A DNA stretch of 64,000 nt, taken from assembly GCF_000769075.1 (NCBI RefSeq), contig NZ_JRFC01000014.1, forward strand, positions 126,023 to 190,022. The letters run 5' to 3'. This DNA comes from Porphyromonas sp. COT-290 OH3588. GTDB lineage: Bacteria > Bacteroidota > Bacteroidia > Bacteroidales > Porphyromonadaceae. Within the stretch, counting starts at the first letter, position 1, and each line of letters begins with the position of its first letter. A program made the translations under genes and the position numbers. Shown one piece after another: positions 16,819-24,927 of this stretch. The notes below the pieces were generated by a model. The model did no database searches. It saw only the letters and a program-made list of their open reading frames with translations, and was not told where the DNA came from.

Positions 16819-17739
16819 ATGAATAGTTTGACAAAATTAAAAAAAATCAACGACTATGTGGGCTACACCCACTGCTCCCTATACAAGCTCGTAGTACACG
16901 TATGGTTCACTGCCGTACTCGTAGCACTGCTATGCCCTCCTCAAGTGGCCATAGCCCAAGCGAGCAATCTAGAGCAAGATAGTGTAGATCTCTACCAAGC
17001 GCTTATAGACTCATGTTTCCGATACGGCAACCTAGGGAAGTACAGCGAGGCGGAGCAAACCCTCAAACGGGCCATTAAGCTCAAACCAAAACACCCACTC
17101 AATACGCTGCTACTAAACAATCTCGGTGGCCTACAAGAACTACAGCAAAAACCGAGAGAGGCGCTACTCTCTTACAGTGCTGCACTCGAGCTAGCTCCAA
17201 CAGAAACAACGACTCGAGCCAATCGGGCTCGTCTATTCGTTAGCCTAGGCAACCTCAAAGCAGCACTCACAGACTACTCTCTACTGGTGTCTATGGAACC
17301 AACCAATGAGGTGCATCGCTACCAAAGAGCCATGACCTATATGCTGACTAAAGAGTATGATCTGGCTGAGGCGGATCTAAACACGATCATTGACAGCAAC
17401 CCAGAGAGCCTAAAACCACGTATAGGCCTTGCCTTACTCAAAACCCAGCAAGCCAAGTACGATGAGGCTGAGCGCCTATACGACTATCTACTCATACGCC
17501 TACCCAAGTCGACCGAAGTCTACGAAGGACGAGCCCGACTGTATCTAGCTAAAGGCATGAGAGGCTATGCCGTACGTGACATCAACAAAGCCTTCGAGCT
17601 AGCAGGCGCATCGGCATCGGCGCCTCTATATAGACTGAGGGCGCAAATAGCCCTTGCGATGGGAGATAACCAAGCAGCAAGCCAAGACCTCAAGACAGCC
17701 AACAAACTAGATCCTACGGGAAAGCAAGGCACCCCATAG
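16819..17739 (+). CDS. Secreted TPR-repeat protein
   Basis: The start at 16819 (MNSLTKLKKIND) gives 306 residues; longer in-frame starts run through the opposite channel gene and are unlikely. A hydrophobic segment (VVHVWFTAVLVALLCPPQVAIAQA) looks like a signal peptide with a long n-region. Tetratricopeptide repeats fill the rest, for example RYGNLGKYSEAEQTLKRAIK, ALLSYSAALELAP and KYDEAERLYDYLLIRLPKS. TPR arrays bind partner proteins, so an envelope adaptor is likely; the partner is unknown. It is divergent from the MscS gene with a short shared promoter region. Confidence 0.82.
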   Translation: MNSLTKLKKINDYVGYTHCSLYKLVVHVWFTAVLVALLCPPQVAIAQASNLEQDSVDLYQALIDSCFRYGNLGKYSEAEQTLKRAIKLKPKHPLNTLLLNNLGGLQELQQKPREALLSYSAALELAPTETTTRANRARLFVSLGNLKAALTDYSLLVSMEPTNEVHRYQRAMTYMLTKEYDLAEADLNTIIDSNPESLKPRIGLALLKTQQAKYDEAERLYDYLLIRLPKSTEVYEGRARLYLAKGMRGYAVRDINKAFELAGASASAPLYRLRAQIALAMGDNQAASQDLKTANKLDPTGKQGTP

Positions 17740-17845
17740 AGGCCTTCTAGAATAAGGGAGCAAGACCGCCCAGAAGACGAAAGCGATATGCCGAAGTTTG
17801 CATTTCGACACATCGCCCTCTCTCACAAAAATGAAGAAAAATAAG

Positions 17846-17919
17846 TGACTGAGGTGGGACTCAAACCCACGACCTTCAGAACCGGAATCTGACGCTCTAT
17901 TCAACTAAGCTACTCAGCC
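17846..17919 (-). tRNA. tRNA-Arg (CCG)
   Basis: The minus strand folds into a 74-base cloverleaf. The acceptor GGCTGAG pairs with CTCAGTC, the anticodon loop is TTCCGGT with anticodon CCG, and the T loop GGGTTTGAGTCCC is standard. No CCA is encoded. Confidence 0.88.
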
Positions 17920-18029
17920 ATTACAGGGGGCAAAGGTACAACTTTATTCGATTTAAGCCAGCCCCCTAAGCCTCTGCCTAAACAAAAAAATTGACCTTAC
18001 CCCAAGTGGATAAAGTCAATCTAAGCTTG

Positions 18030-18102
18030 AGCGGAAGACGGGACTCGAACCCGCGACCCTAACCTTGGCAAGGTTATGCTCTACCAACTGAGCTACTTCC
18101 GC
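18030..18102 (-). tRNA. tRNA-Gly (GCC)
   Basis: The minus strand gives a 73-base cloverleaf with acceptor GCGGAAG/CTTCCGC, anticodon GCC in CTTGCCAAG, T arm GCGGGTTCGAGTCCCGT and discriminator T, as usual for glycine. No CCA is encoded. Confidence 0.92.
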
Positions 18103-18125
18103 AAACCGAGTAAAACTCGCCCTAG

Positions 18126-18197
<72 letters not shown>

Positions 18198-18455
18198 ATG
18201 TTTTGACGATGCAAAGGTAGGCATTATTCTGGAATATACAAGCCCCCACGCAACTTTTTTCACACCAACGCCTCACAAATTGCTGTTACACAGAACAAAG
18301 AAAACCTCGCTAAATCTCTATCCAGCACCACAATAGCCCTTCCCTAGATCAAATAAAATCATTGTATTGACCTTTGATTTACCTCCCGATGCCTCATAGA
18401 TGCAGCCGGATAGAGAGCCAACCATAACTCGCCGGAGCGATATTTACCACAAACA

Positions 18456-18497
18456 AGTAGGGCTGTGCCAGAATCTACATTCAGACACAGCCCTACT
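18456..18497. terminator. Hairpin with AGTAGGGCTGTG arms
   Basis: Arms 18456-18467 and 18486-18497 pair over 12 bp. The core GGGCTGTG..CACAGCCC recalls the family 2 terminators, but the loop differs. It is followed by CTTATTT on the plus strand and lies past the end of the broken gene at 18553. The stretch 18198-18455 shows no gene. Confidence 0.55.
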
Positions 18498-18552
18498 CTT
18501 ATTTACAGAATGCCTAGACTAGGTAGAAGCACTTACCACTATATTACTTCAT

Positions 18553-18771
18553 CTACACTTTGTGTACGGAAGTAGCTTGTCCAGCCACTACTCTAACCAC
18601 ATAGACAGCTCGCTGCTCAACTGAAATCATCTCCTTATGGGCCTGAGCAATCTCGGGTGCCACTTATCCCTAAGAGCATCTTTCATCTCTTGGGCATTGA
18701 CATTTAGCTTACAAGCCAATGGAACAACAAGGCAGACGAAGCCTACGACAGCAAACAACCTTGTAAACCTC
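18553..18771 (-). pseudogene. Remnant of a secreted protein with type IX-like tail
   Basis: Reading the minus strand, one frame gives RLFAVVGFVCLVVPLACKL, which looks like a signal peptide, followed by NVNAQEMKDALRDKW. It then shifts by one base near 18655 into a frame that gives PEIAQAHKEMISVEQRAV and ends YVVRVVAGQATSVHKV before a stop. The end resembles the last strand of type IX secretion C-terminal domains (compare GAYIVKQGQQAVRV in the BspA-like protein of this window). No start codon is found: repeat family 1 copy B begins right at the 5' edge. I read this as the two ends of a secreted protein with the middle and start lost. Confidence 0.45.
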
Positions 18772-19105
18772 GAAATTTATATTTTAGCTCATTGCTTAGA
18801 GTATTGATGGGAAAGTCCATGACTACTAGGAGCAAAAACATCAGATCTCATATTTGGGCCCTAGCAGGCTCTGTATTGTGTCTGACCTCGTTTAGGCACC
18901 TAAGTCTAGCCACAAGAAAACAACCCTCAAAAACGCCACAAGCATAACTCACTAATAAACAATAATATAAACACAATCAAGGAGAGAATTTATACTCAAA
19001 TGGCCGATATTGTAGGATTTCTTCCCATCAATCTGTCCGAATTGGTGGAGATATCTCGATAAATTGATCCACTAATCCTCCAGAATATGCCCATCAATTT
19101 GGCCA
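18772..19105 (+). repeat. Dispersed repeat family 1, copy B
   Basis: It begins AAATTTATATTTTAG, then GTATTGATGGGAA, CTCATATTTGGGCCCTAGCAG, a 100-base A-rich middle, TTTCTTCCCATCAATCTG, a GATTGATGGACA-like segment changed to GAATTGGTGGAGA, and ATGCCCATCAATTTGGCC at the end. Length (334) equals that of copies A and C. The stretch 19106-19429 shows no supported gene. Confidence 0.75.
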
Positions 19106-19429
19106 ATCAAGACTAACCTCATAGGCTTCAACCGCCTCACTAAACACAACGCGTCCTGTTTTTTCATACACATCTTTTAACAACTACCATACACTTCTGT
19201 CCTACTCCACAAGCAGACCAACCTAGCCCCTCCCCCCTCCTTTGGCAGAGCTAGTAGCACATCGAGCAGACTAGGCGTGCTCTCACAGCCCCATTCAAGA
19301 TCGCATTGCCGAAGACCAATAGTCAAGAAGCATTGAGCTACACCTAGGCTTGGCTATTATCTTTCGTCGCACGTAGACGATCAATGCCTAGGGCTCAGCC
19401 ATCAAACCAGAACTATACTAGGGATTGAC

Positions 19430-19437
19430 TATATTTG
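19430..19437 (+). promoter_or_regulatory. -7 box for the cdd-ppk-ppx operon
   Basis: TATATTTG is a perfect Bacteroidetes -7 box 28 bases before the cdd start. A TTG at the correct -33 distance is not obvious. Confidence 0.5.
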
Positions 19438-19465
19438 TAGAAAAGATTGTTTAAGCAGGTGCTTT

Positions 19466-19933
19466 ATGAAAAAAGAACTCAATATACCCTACGAGATTAT
19501 CCCACACGAGGCGCTTAGCCCCGTTCGACTAGAGATGGAGCGCTTGGCTATAGAGGCCGCTCGCAAAGCCTACGCACCATACAGTCGCTTCCATGTAGGG
19601 GCGGCCGTTCTGCTAGAGAATGGCCAGATCATCACGGGCTCCAACCAAGAGAATGCAGCCTACCCCTCTGGCACTTGTGCCGAGCGAACAGCTCTATTCT
19701 ATGCAGGCGCACAGTACCCCGATGTAGCCCCCCAAGAGCTGATGATCGTGGCCTTCAACCAAGAGGGACGCGTACCACTGATTACCCCTTGTGGCTCATG
19801 CCGACAAGTAATTATAGAAACTGCTACACGGTTTGCTCCATATAAGATCCTACTGGCAGGGCAGAGCGAGGTACTCGTCTTGGAGGACTGCCGCTCTCTG
19901 CTCCCCTTTGCTTTCGACGGATCGGATCTCTAG
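19466..19933 (+). CDS. cdd: Cytidine deaminase
   Basis: A 155-residue tetramer-type cytidine deaminase that converts (deoxy)cytidine to (deoxy)uridine for pyrimidine salvage. The zinc site is visible as TCAERTALF (Cys with catalytic Glu) and PCGSCRQVIIE (two Cys). Upstream, YSRFHVGAAVLLENG and SNQENAAYPSG form the usual substrate pocket. It leads a plus-strand group with ppk and ppx; the 36-base gap to ppk is compatible with co-transcription, although the functions differ. Confidence 0.93.
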   Translation: MKKELNIPYEIIPHEALSPVRLEMERLAIEAARKAYAPYSRFHVGAAVLLENGQIITGSNQENAAYPSGTCAERTALFYAGAQYPDVAPQELMIVAFNQEGRVPLITPCGSCRQVIIETATRFAPYKILLAGQSEVLVLEDCRSLLPFAFDGSDL

Positions 19934-19969
19934 TGGACCAACAACGAACCTAACCTCACACGACAACCT

Positions 19970-22048
19970 ATGCCTCATCGTAAGATTGGGGGGCGATGCC
20001 CCTATATTCCTCGTGACGAGAGCTGGATGTACTTCAATCGCCGTCTACTCATCGAGGCTCAACGCCCCGATATACCTCTATTGGAGCGCTTCAACTATCT
20101 AGGTATCTACTCCAACAACCTAGATGAGTTCTTTCGGGTGCGCATCGCTTCGCTTAGGCGCATTGCCGAGTATTCGTCTGGAGCGCCCGACAACGAACGA
20201 CTACAGGCCCGTAGCACGCTACTGAAGATTGGCCGCCTCAATAGGGAGTACTCTACCCAGTTTGAGCAAACACTCAGCCAGCTCATTGGCGAGCTAGATG
20301 CAGCCCACATACACATCGTAAACGAACATGAGCTCACACACGAGCAGGGCGACCAAGTACGTCGCTACTACATCAATCATCTGAGCGGATCAACCAACCC
20401 GATTTTTCTCAACAGTGCATCTTTCATTCCCGAACAACACCTCAAGGAGTCACTCTATCTGATCGTCTTGCTACACCCAGAGGAAGCCAACCACACGACC
20501 GAGCTAGCGATTATCGAGATCCCGACACGAGAGCACGGGCGCTTCATTCGCCTACCGGATAGGGCGGGCGAGAGTTTCTTGATGTTCATAGACGATGTGC
20601 TCCGCTACTGCTTACCCTACATCTTCGCAGGGCTAAAATACAGCAAGTATGAGGCTTACACGTTTAAGTTTACCAAAGACTCGGAGATTGAGATCGAGGC
20701 GGATCTGCGCAGTAGCGTGATCGAGAAAGTTTCGCAAGGGGTCAAGCGCCGTAAACGAGGTGAGCCGATCCGCTTGGTTTACGATGCCGCTATGCCTGAG
20801 ATCGCACTAGATCGCCTCTCGGAGATTGCTGAGCTGGGTGGGATAGATACACGCATCGGAGGTGGGCGCTACCACAATATGCGAGATCTGATGCACCTGC
20901 CCGACTGTGAGCGCAAGGGACTACGCTTCTCCACTCAGCCTCCACTACAGAGCGGCGAACTCCAATACTCGACCAGTATTCTGCATCAAATCCTCAAAAA
21001 AGACATTGGTATTCACTTCCCCTACGAGAGCTTCGACCACTTTTTGCGTGTCCTACGTGAGGCGGCTATTAGCCCCGACGTTACAGAGATTCGCATCTCT
21101 CTATACCGAGTGGCACAGAACTCGAAGGTTGTCAAAGCTCTGATGGCAGCGGCTCAAAACGGCAAACGAGTTACAGCCGTGGTAGAGCTTTTGGCTCGCT
21201 TCGACGAACAGAGCAATATCAACTGGAGCAAAAAGATGCAGGACTCGGGGGTCAATGTGGTCTTCGGGCACGAGAAGCTCAAGATACACTCCAAGATGGC
21301 GCACATCATGATGCGCCAAGGCTCTATTGCCTGCATCGGTTCGGGCAATATGCACGAGGGTACTGCCAAGCTCTACACCGACTATATGCTCCTGACTGCC
21401 CACAAGGGCATCGCAGCCGATGTACTTAGAGTTTTTGACTTCATCGAGCGCCCATTCTTGAGTGTCCGCTTCCGTGAGTTACTCGTAGCTCCCAACGATA
21501 TGCGCCGAAGGCTCTACTATCTGATCAATCGAGAGATTAGAAATGCTCAAGCAGGCAAAGAGGCCTACATCAAACTCAAACTCAATCATATTGTAGACGA
21601 GCGCATGGTACTCAAGCTGTACGAGGCATCAGAAGCTGGTGTCGATGTACAGCTATGCCTTAGGGGAAACTGCTCCGTCGTACCGGGTGTGGAGGGCTGT
21701 AGCTCACGCATCACGATCAACGGCATCATCGGCCGCTACCTCGAGCACTCTCGTATCTACATCTTCGCCAACGCAGGCAACCCCTGCTACTTCGTAGGCT
21801 CCACAGACTGGATGACCCGCAACCTAGACAAGCGCATCGAGGTTATGGCTCCGATCTACGACCCCGACATACAGCAAGAGCTAAGAATGATCGTCGAGTA
21901 CGGCATTGCCGATACGGCGCAGGGCTACAACGTCAATACTATGGAAGGCAGAGCCAAGCGAGAGTTCATAGATCCGGGCGAGCGCTTCGACTCTCAGCGC
22001 ACATTATACGAATACTATTGGAGGATCGTCAATAAAACTAATTTATGA
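19970..22048 (+). CDS. ppk1: Polyphosphate kinase 1
   Basis: A 692-residue PPK1, which makes inorganic polyphosphate from ATP. The N-terminal region WMYFNRRLLIEAQRPDIPLLERFNYL is typical. The C-terminal half has two phospholipase-D-like lobes; KIHSKMAHIM includes the histidine that becomes phosphorylated, and IGSGNMHEGTAKLYTDY follows. The second lobe has HSRIYIFANAG and WMTRNLDKRIEV. The stop overlaps the ppx start as ATGA, so synthesis and breakdown of polyphosphate are translated together. Confidence 0.95.
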   Translation: MPHRKIGGRCPYIPRDESWMYFNRRLLIEAQRPDIPLLERFNYLGIYSNNLDEFFRVRIASLRRIAEYSSGAPDNERLQARSTLLKIGRLNREYSTQFEQTLSQLIGELDAAHIHIVNEHELTHEQGDQVRRYYINHLSGSTNPIFLNSASFIPEQHLKESLYLIVLLHPEEANHTTELAIIEIPTREHGRFIRLPDRAGESFLMFIDDVLRYCLPYIFAGLKYSKYEAYTFKFTKDSEIEIEADLRSSVIEKVSQGVKRRKRGEPIRLVYDAAMPEIALDRLSEIAELGGIDTRIGGGRYHNMRDLMHLPDCERKGLRFSTQPPLQSGELQYSTSILHQILKKDIGIHFPYESFDHFLRVLREAAISPDVTEIRISLYRVAQNSKVVKALMAAAQNGKRVTAVVELLARFDEQSNINWSKKMQDSGVNVVFGHEKLKIHSKMAHIMMRQGSIACIGSGNMHEGTAKLYTDYMLLTAHKGIAADVLRVFDFIERPFLSVRFRELLVAPNDMRRRLYYLINREIRNAQAGKEAYIKLKLNHIVDERMVLKLYEASEAGVDVQLCLRGNCSVVPGVEGCSSRITINGIIGRYLEHSRIYIFANAGNPCYFVGSTDWMTRNLDKRIEVMAPIYDPDIQQELRMIVEYGIADTAQGYNVNTMEGRAKREFIDPGERFDSQRTLYEYYWRIVNKTNL

Positions 22049-22956
22049 GTAAAATACATTACGCTGGGATCGATATTGGCTCCAACGCCGTTCGTCTACT
22101 GATCAAATGCCTCAACACAGAGGAAGCCGAGGAAGAGCTCTCCAAGGTACAGCTCATTCGTATCCCTCTGCGTCTAGGAGAAGATGCATTCGTCAAGGGG
22201 CGTATCGGCAAGAAAAAAAGCAAACAACTCATCAGCCTAATGAAAGCCTACAAAGAGCTAATGGGCATCTTCGACGTAGTAGACTACCGTGCCTGCGCTA
22301 CCAGTGCCATGCGTGACGCTAGCAATAGTGAGGAGCTTGCCCAAGAGATCTACGACAAAACAGGCATCAAGATTGAGATCATAGGAGGGCGAGAAGAAGC
22401 GGAACTTATTTCCTTCGACTTGATTAATGGTTTCTCGGTATCAGAAGACGATGTTTTTCTATATGTAGACGTCGGAGGAGGTAGTACAGAGCTTAACCTA
22501 CTCAAAGGGAGGACACTCGTACAAGCACAGTCTTTCAATATCGGTACGATCCGCCTGCTCAGCGGTAAGGTATTGCCCGAAGAGCTTGCCGCCTTCAAGT
22601 GCTATCTGGAGGAAGTCGCCAAAGAATACCAAGGCGTACGTATCGTAGGCTCGGGAGGGAACATCAACAAACTCCTTCGTTTGGGTGCACCAGCAGAGCG
22701 TGGCAAGGTTAATTTCTTACCCATGGAGCGACTCAAAGAAGTAGCCGATGAGCTCAAACGCTACACCAGTGAGGAACGTATGATTCGCTTTAGCCTCAAG
22801 CCAGACCGTGCCGATGTGATCATACCCGCCTCCGACATCTTCCTTCTTGTCGGAGAGATCCTCTGCTCGGACGGCATCATTGTACCAACCAAGGGGCTAT
22901 CCGACGGCATCGTCGATTCGCTACACCGCAAGAGGGTTTCAAGTTTAGACGATTAG
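22045..22956 (+). CDS. ppx: Ppx/GppA-family exopolyphosphatase
   Basis: A 303-residue protein of the Ppx/GppA fold. The phosphate-binding loops YAGIDIGSNAVRLLI and LYVDVGGGSTELNLL are intact, as is SAMRDASNSEEL. It is the short form without the C-terminal HD-like domain of E. coli Ppx (about 500 residues), as is common in Bacteroidetes. It could degrade polyphosphate or hydrolyse pppGpp; coupling to ppk1 favours polyphosphate. A terminator follows. Confidence 0.9.
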   Translation: MSKIHYAGIDIGSNAVRLLIKCLNTEEAEEELSKVQLIRIPLRLGEDAFVKGRIGKKKSKQLISLMKAYKELMGIFDVVDYRACATSAMRDASNSEELAQEIYDKTGIKIEIIGGREEAELISFDLINGFSVSEDDVFLYVDVGGGSTELNLLKGRTLVQAQSFNIGTIRLLSGKVLPEELAAFKCYLEEVAKEYQGVRIVGSGGNINKLLRLGAPAERGKVNFLPMERLKEVADELKRYTSEERMIRFSLKPDRADVIIPASDIFLLVGEILCSDGIIVPTKGLSDGIVDSLHRKRVSSLDD

Positions 22957-22963
22957 CAATACG

Positions 22964-23003
22964 AAATCGGGGGCACCAGAATCAATCTTGGCGCCCCCGA
23001 TTT
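22964..23003. terminator. Bidirectional terminator between ppx and the BspA-like gene
   Basis: The arms AAATCGGGGGC.CCA and TGGCGCCCCCGATTT form a GC-rich stem. It sits between two convergent genes, seven bases after the ppx stop. Confidence 0.75.
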
Positions 23004-23029
23004 ACTTTGGGAGAATACGTTGTGGCCCG

Positions 23030-24685
23030 TTACTCAATCATAACTCTAACGGCCTGCTGACCTTGCTTGACGATGTAGGCCCCAGCTGATAGGGTGAGTG
23101 CAAACTCCGTCTGAGCCGTTGCGGCTGCAAATACACTCTTGCCCGACATATCGAACACCTCAATAGTCACTGGAGTAGCACTATTTACGTGCAGTACAGA
23201 GCCATCAGTAGAGATTTTGATCTGCGTGCTCTGCTCTAGAATATCTAAAACGCCTACCGTAGCACTCTCCACGATCTCTGCAAATCTCTTCCACTCAGAA
23301 GCCTTACGGTACTTCTCTGCCGCACCAATTGGCACTGTGAGCGTGCTCCCTGCCTCGATCTCCATGGGAAACTCATTGAAGTCATCTTCATTCTCCACAT
23401 AGAATACTGGAGGCTCTGGAGCAGCGATGAATACTCGCTTGAGTGCAGGGCAGAGATCAAAAGCACTAGTACCTACAATCTTGAGCTGTGAGCCGATATG
23501 GAGCTCCTGGAGGTGTTTAGTGTTATAGAAGAGATATGGTGCTAGCTCTTTTAGCTTGTCTGGGAGCCTCAAACTCTTAATACCAGTACGAGCAAAAGCA
23601 CTGTGACCAATCTCCGTCACCGTCGAGGGGATTACAATTCGCTTTACCCTAACACCTCCCTCAAACGCAGACTCAGCAATACGCTCTAGCCCACTAGGCA
23701 AAACAACGTTAAGACTATCGGGATGCCCCTCTGGATGACGCAAGAGTGTTTTCCCATCTTTGGAGTACAATGCCCCGTTAATGGTGGAGAACTTAGGGTT
23801 ATCAGCTGCCACCTTAAAGCTTTTTAGGGATGGCATTTGACTATTAGAGCCGATGTTCACAAACTCCGTTAGACTAGCGGGTAGCTCTAGCTCTAGAAGA
23901 GCAGCACAACCGAAGAATGCATTAGCCCCGATTTTCTTCAACCCCGACGGGAGTGTAATGGCTTTAAGATACTTACTATGCATCATTGCGGCAGGTAGGA
24001 TCTCCTCTACCGTACTAGGTACGACATAGGTACGGAAGGATCTGCTGTGGCAAGGGGCCAAATACATCTTCTTGATATCCTTATCATAGAGTACTCCTCC
24101 CTCTAAAGCAAAGTGCTTATTCTGCTCACTTACCTTGATCTGCTCCATATAGAGGATGTCGAAAAAAGCATTCTTACCGACCTTCTCTAGCTTGGCTCCG
24201 ATATAAAGAGTCGTAGCATTCTCCACACCAGAGAAGGCATTGTCCTCAAGCTCTACGACATTATCGGGAATAGAAATACTTATCAGCATTGTCCCTACGA
24301 AAGCTCCCTCTTTGATGACCTCGATTGTCTCGGGCATTATGCATTCTCTCATATAATGGCTCGCATGCTCGAAGGCTCTCGCTCCAATCGCTACGACCGT
24401 GTAAGTCTTACCGTCATGCTCTACGGTTGAGGGAATCTCAAGTTTTTTAAGCAGATCGGGAGCTACCTTGTCTTTACTATCCCATTTCGTTACCTCAACT
24501 TTCTTGGCATCCTCGTCTATGATTGCATACCTGAGTGGGGCGACAAAGAATGTTTTTGACTCAGCAGCCTCAGTTCGCGAGGCATTTTTAACTGTTACAG
24601 AGTTCTCCTTGGCCTGCAACGAACCAATAGAGCCTAGTAGCATCGTTGCACTCAACAGAGCTACTGCTAGCACATTTCTCTTCAT
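23030..24685 (-). CDS. BspA-type leucine-rich repeat surface protein with type IX tail
   Basis: I chose the ATG at 24685 (MKRNVLAVALLSATMLLG), which starts a clear signal peptide; the protein is 551 residues. The body is a series of BspA/LRR_5 repeats, seen as IGARAFEHA, IKEGAFVGTMLISISIPDNV, IGANAFFGCAAL and IAESAFEGGVRVKRIVIPST. The last 80 residues form a C-terminal sorting domain (TIEVFDMSGKSVF to GAYIVKQGQQAVRVMIE) used by the type IX secretion system to export and anchor proteins on the surface. BspA proteins of oral Bacteroidetes bind fibronectin or other bacteria; that role here is by family only. Confidence 0.88.
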   Translation of the reverse strand: MKRNVLAVALLSATMLLGSIGSLQAKENSVTVKNASRTEAAESKTFFVAPLRYAIIDEDAKKVEVTKWDSKDKVAPDLLKKLEIPSTVEHDGKTYTVVAIGARAFEHASHYMRECIMPETIEVIKEGAFVGTMLISISIPDNVVELEDNAFSGVENATTLYIGAKLEKVGKNAFFDILYMEQIKVSEQNKHFALEGGVLYDKDIKKMYLAPCHSRSFRTYVVPSTVEEILPAAMMHSKYLKAITLPSGLKKIGANAFFGCAALLELELPASLTEFVNIGSNSQMPSLKSFKVAADNPKFSTINGALYSKDGKTLLRHPEGHPDSLNVVLPSGLERIAESAFEGGVRVKRIVIPSTVTEIGHSAFARTGIKSLRLPDKLKELAPYLFYNTKHLQELHIGSQLKIVGTSAFDLCPALKRVFIAAPEPPVFYVENEDDFNEFPMEIEAGSTLTVPIGAAEKYRKASEWKRFAEIVESATVGVLDILEQSTQIKISTDGSVLHVNSATPVTIEVFDMSGKSVFAAATAQTEFALTLSAGAYIVKQGQQAVRVMIE

Positions 24686-24855
24686 AAAACTAAATGATTT
24701 GAATACTAAGTTATGTATTGACAACTTATATCTATTAAGAATAGGAACACCTGCAACCCCTAACCTAAATAGGAGGGATAAGCCCGTGCACTCGAACTAG
24801 TAGCGGATGCAAGGTCTGGCTAAAGTATTAAGGTCTGCACACCGCTCCAGCACCA

Positions 24856-24863
24856 CAAATATA
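24856..24863 (-). promoter_or_regulatory. -7 box upstream of the BspA-like gene
   Basis: The minus strand reads TATATTTG. It would give a leader of about 165 bases before the chosen start. A weak TTG lies 16 bases upstream of the box. Confidence 0.4.
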
Positions 24864-24927
24864 GCACTTTATCTAGCCTCAAGAGCACTATATATAAAGA
24901 ATAGTATGCACTCAACGAAGAGCTTGG

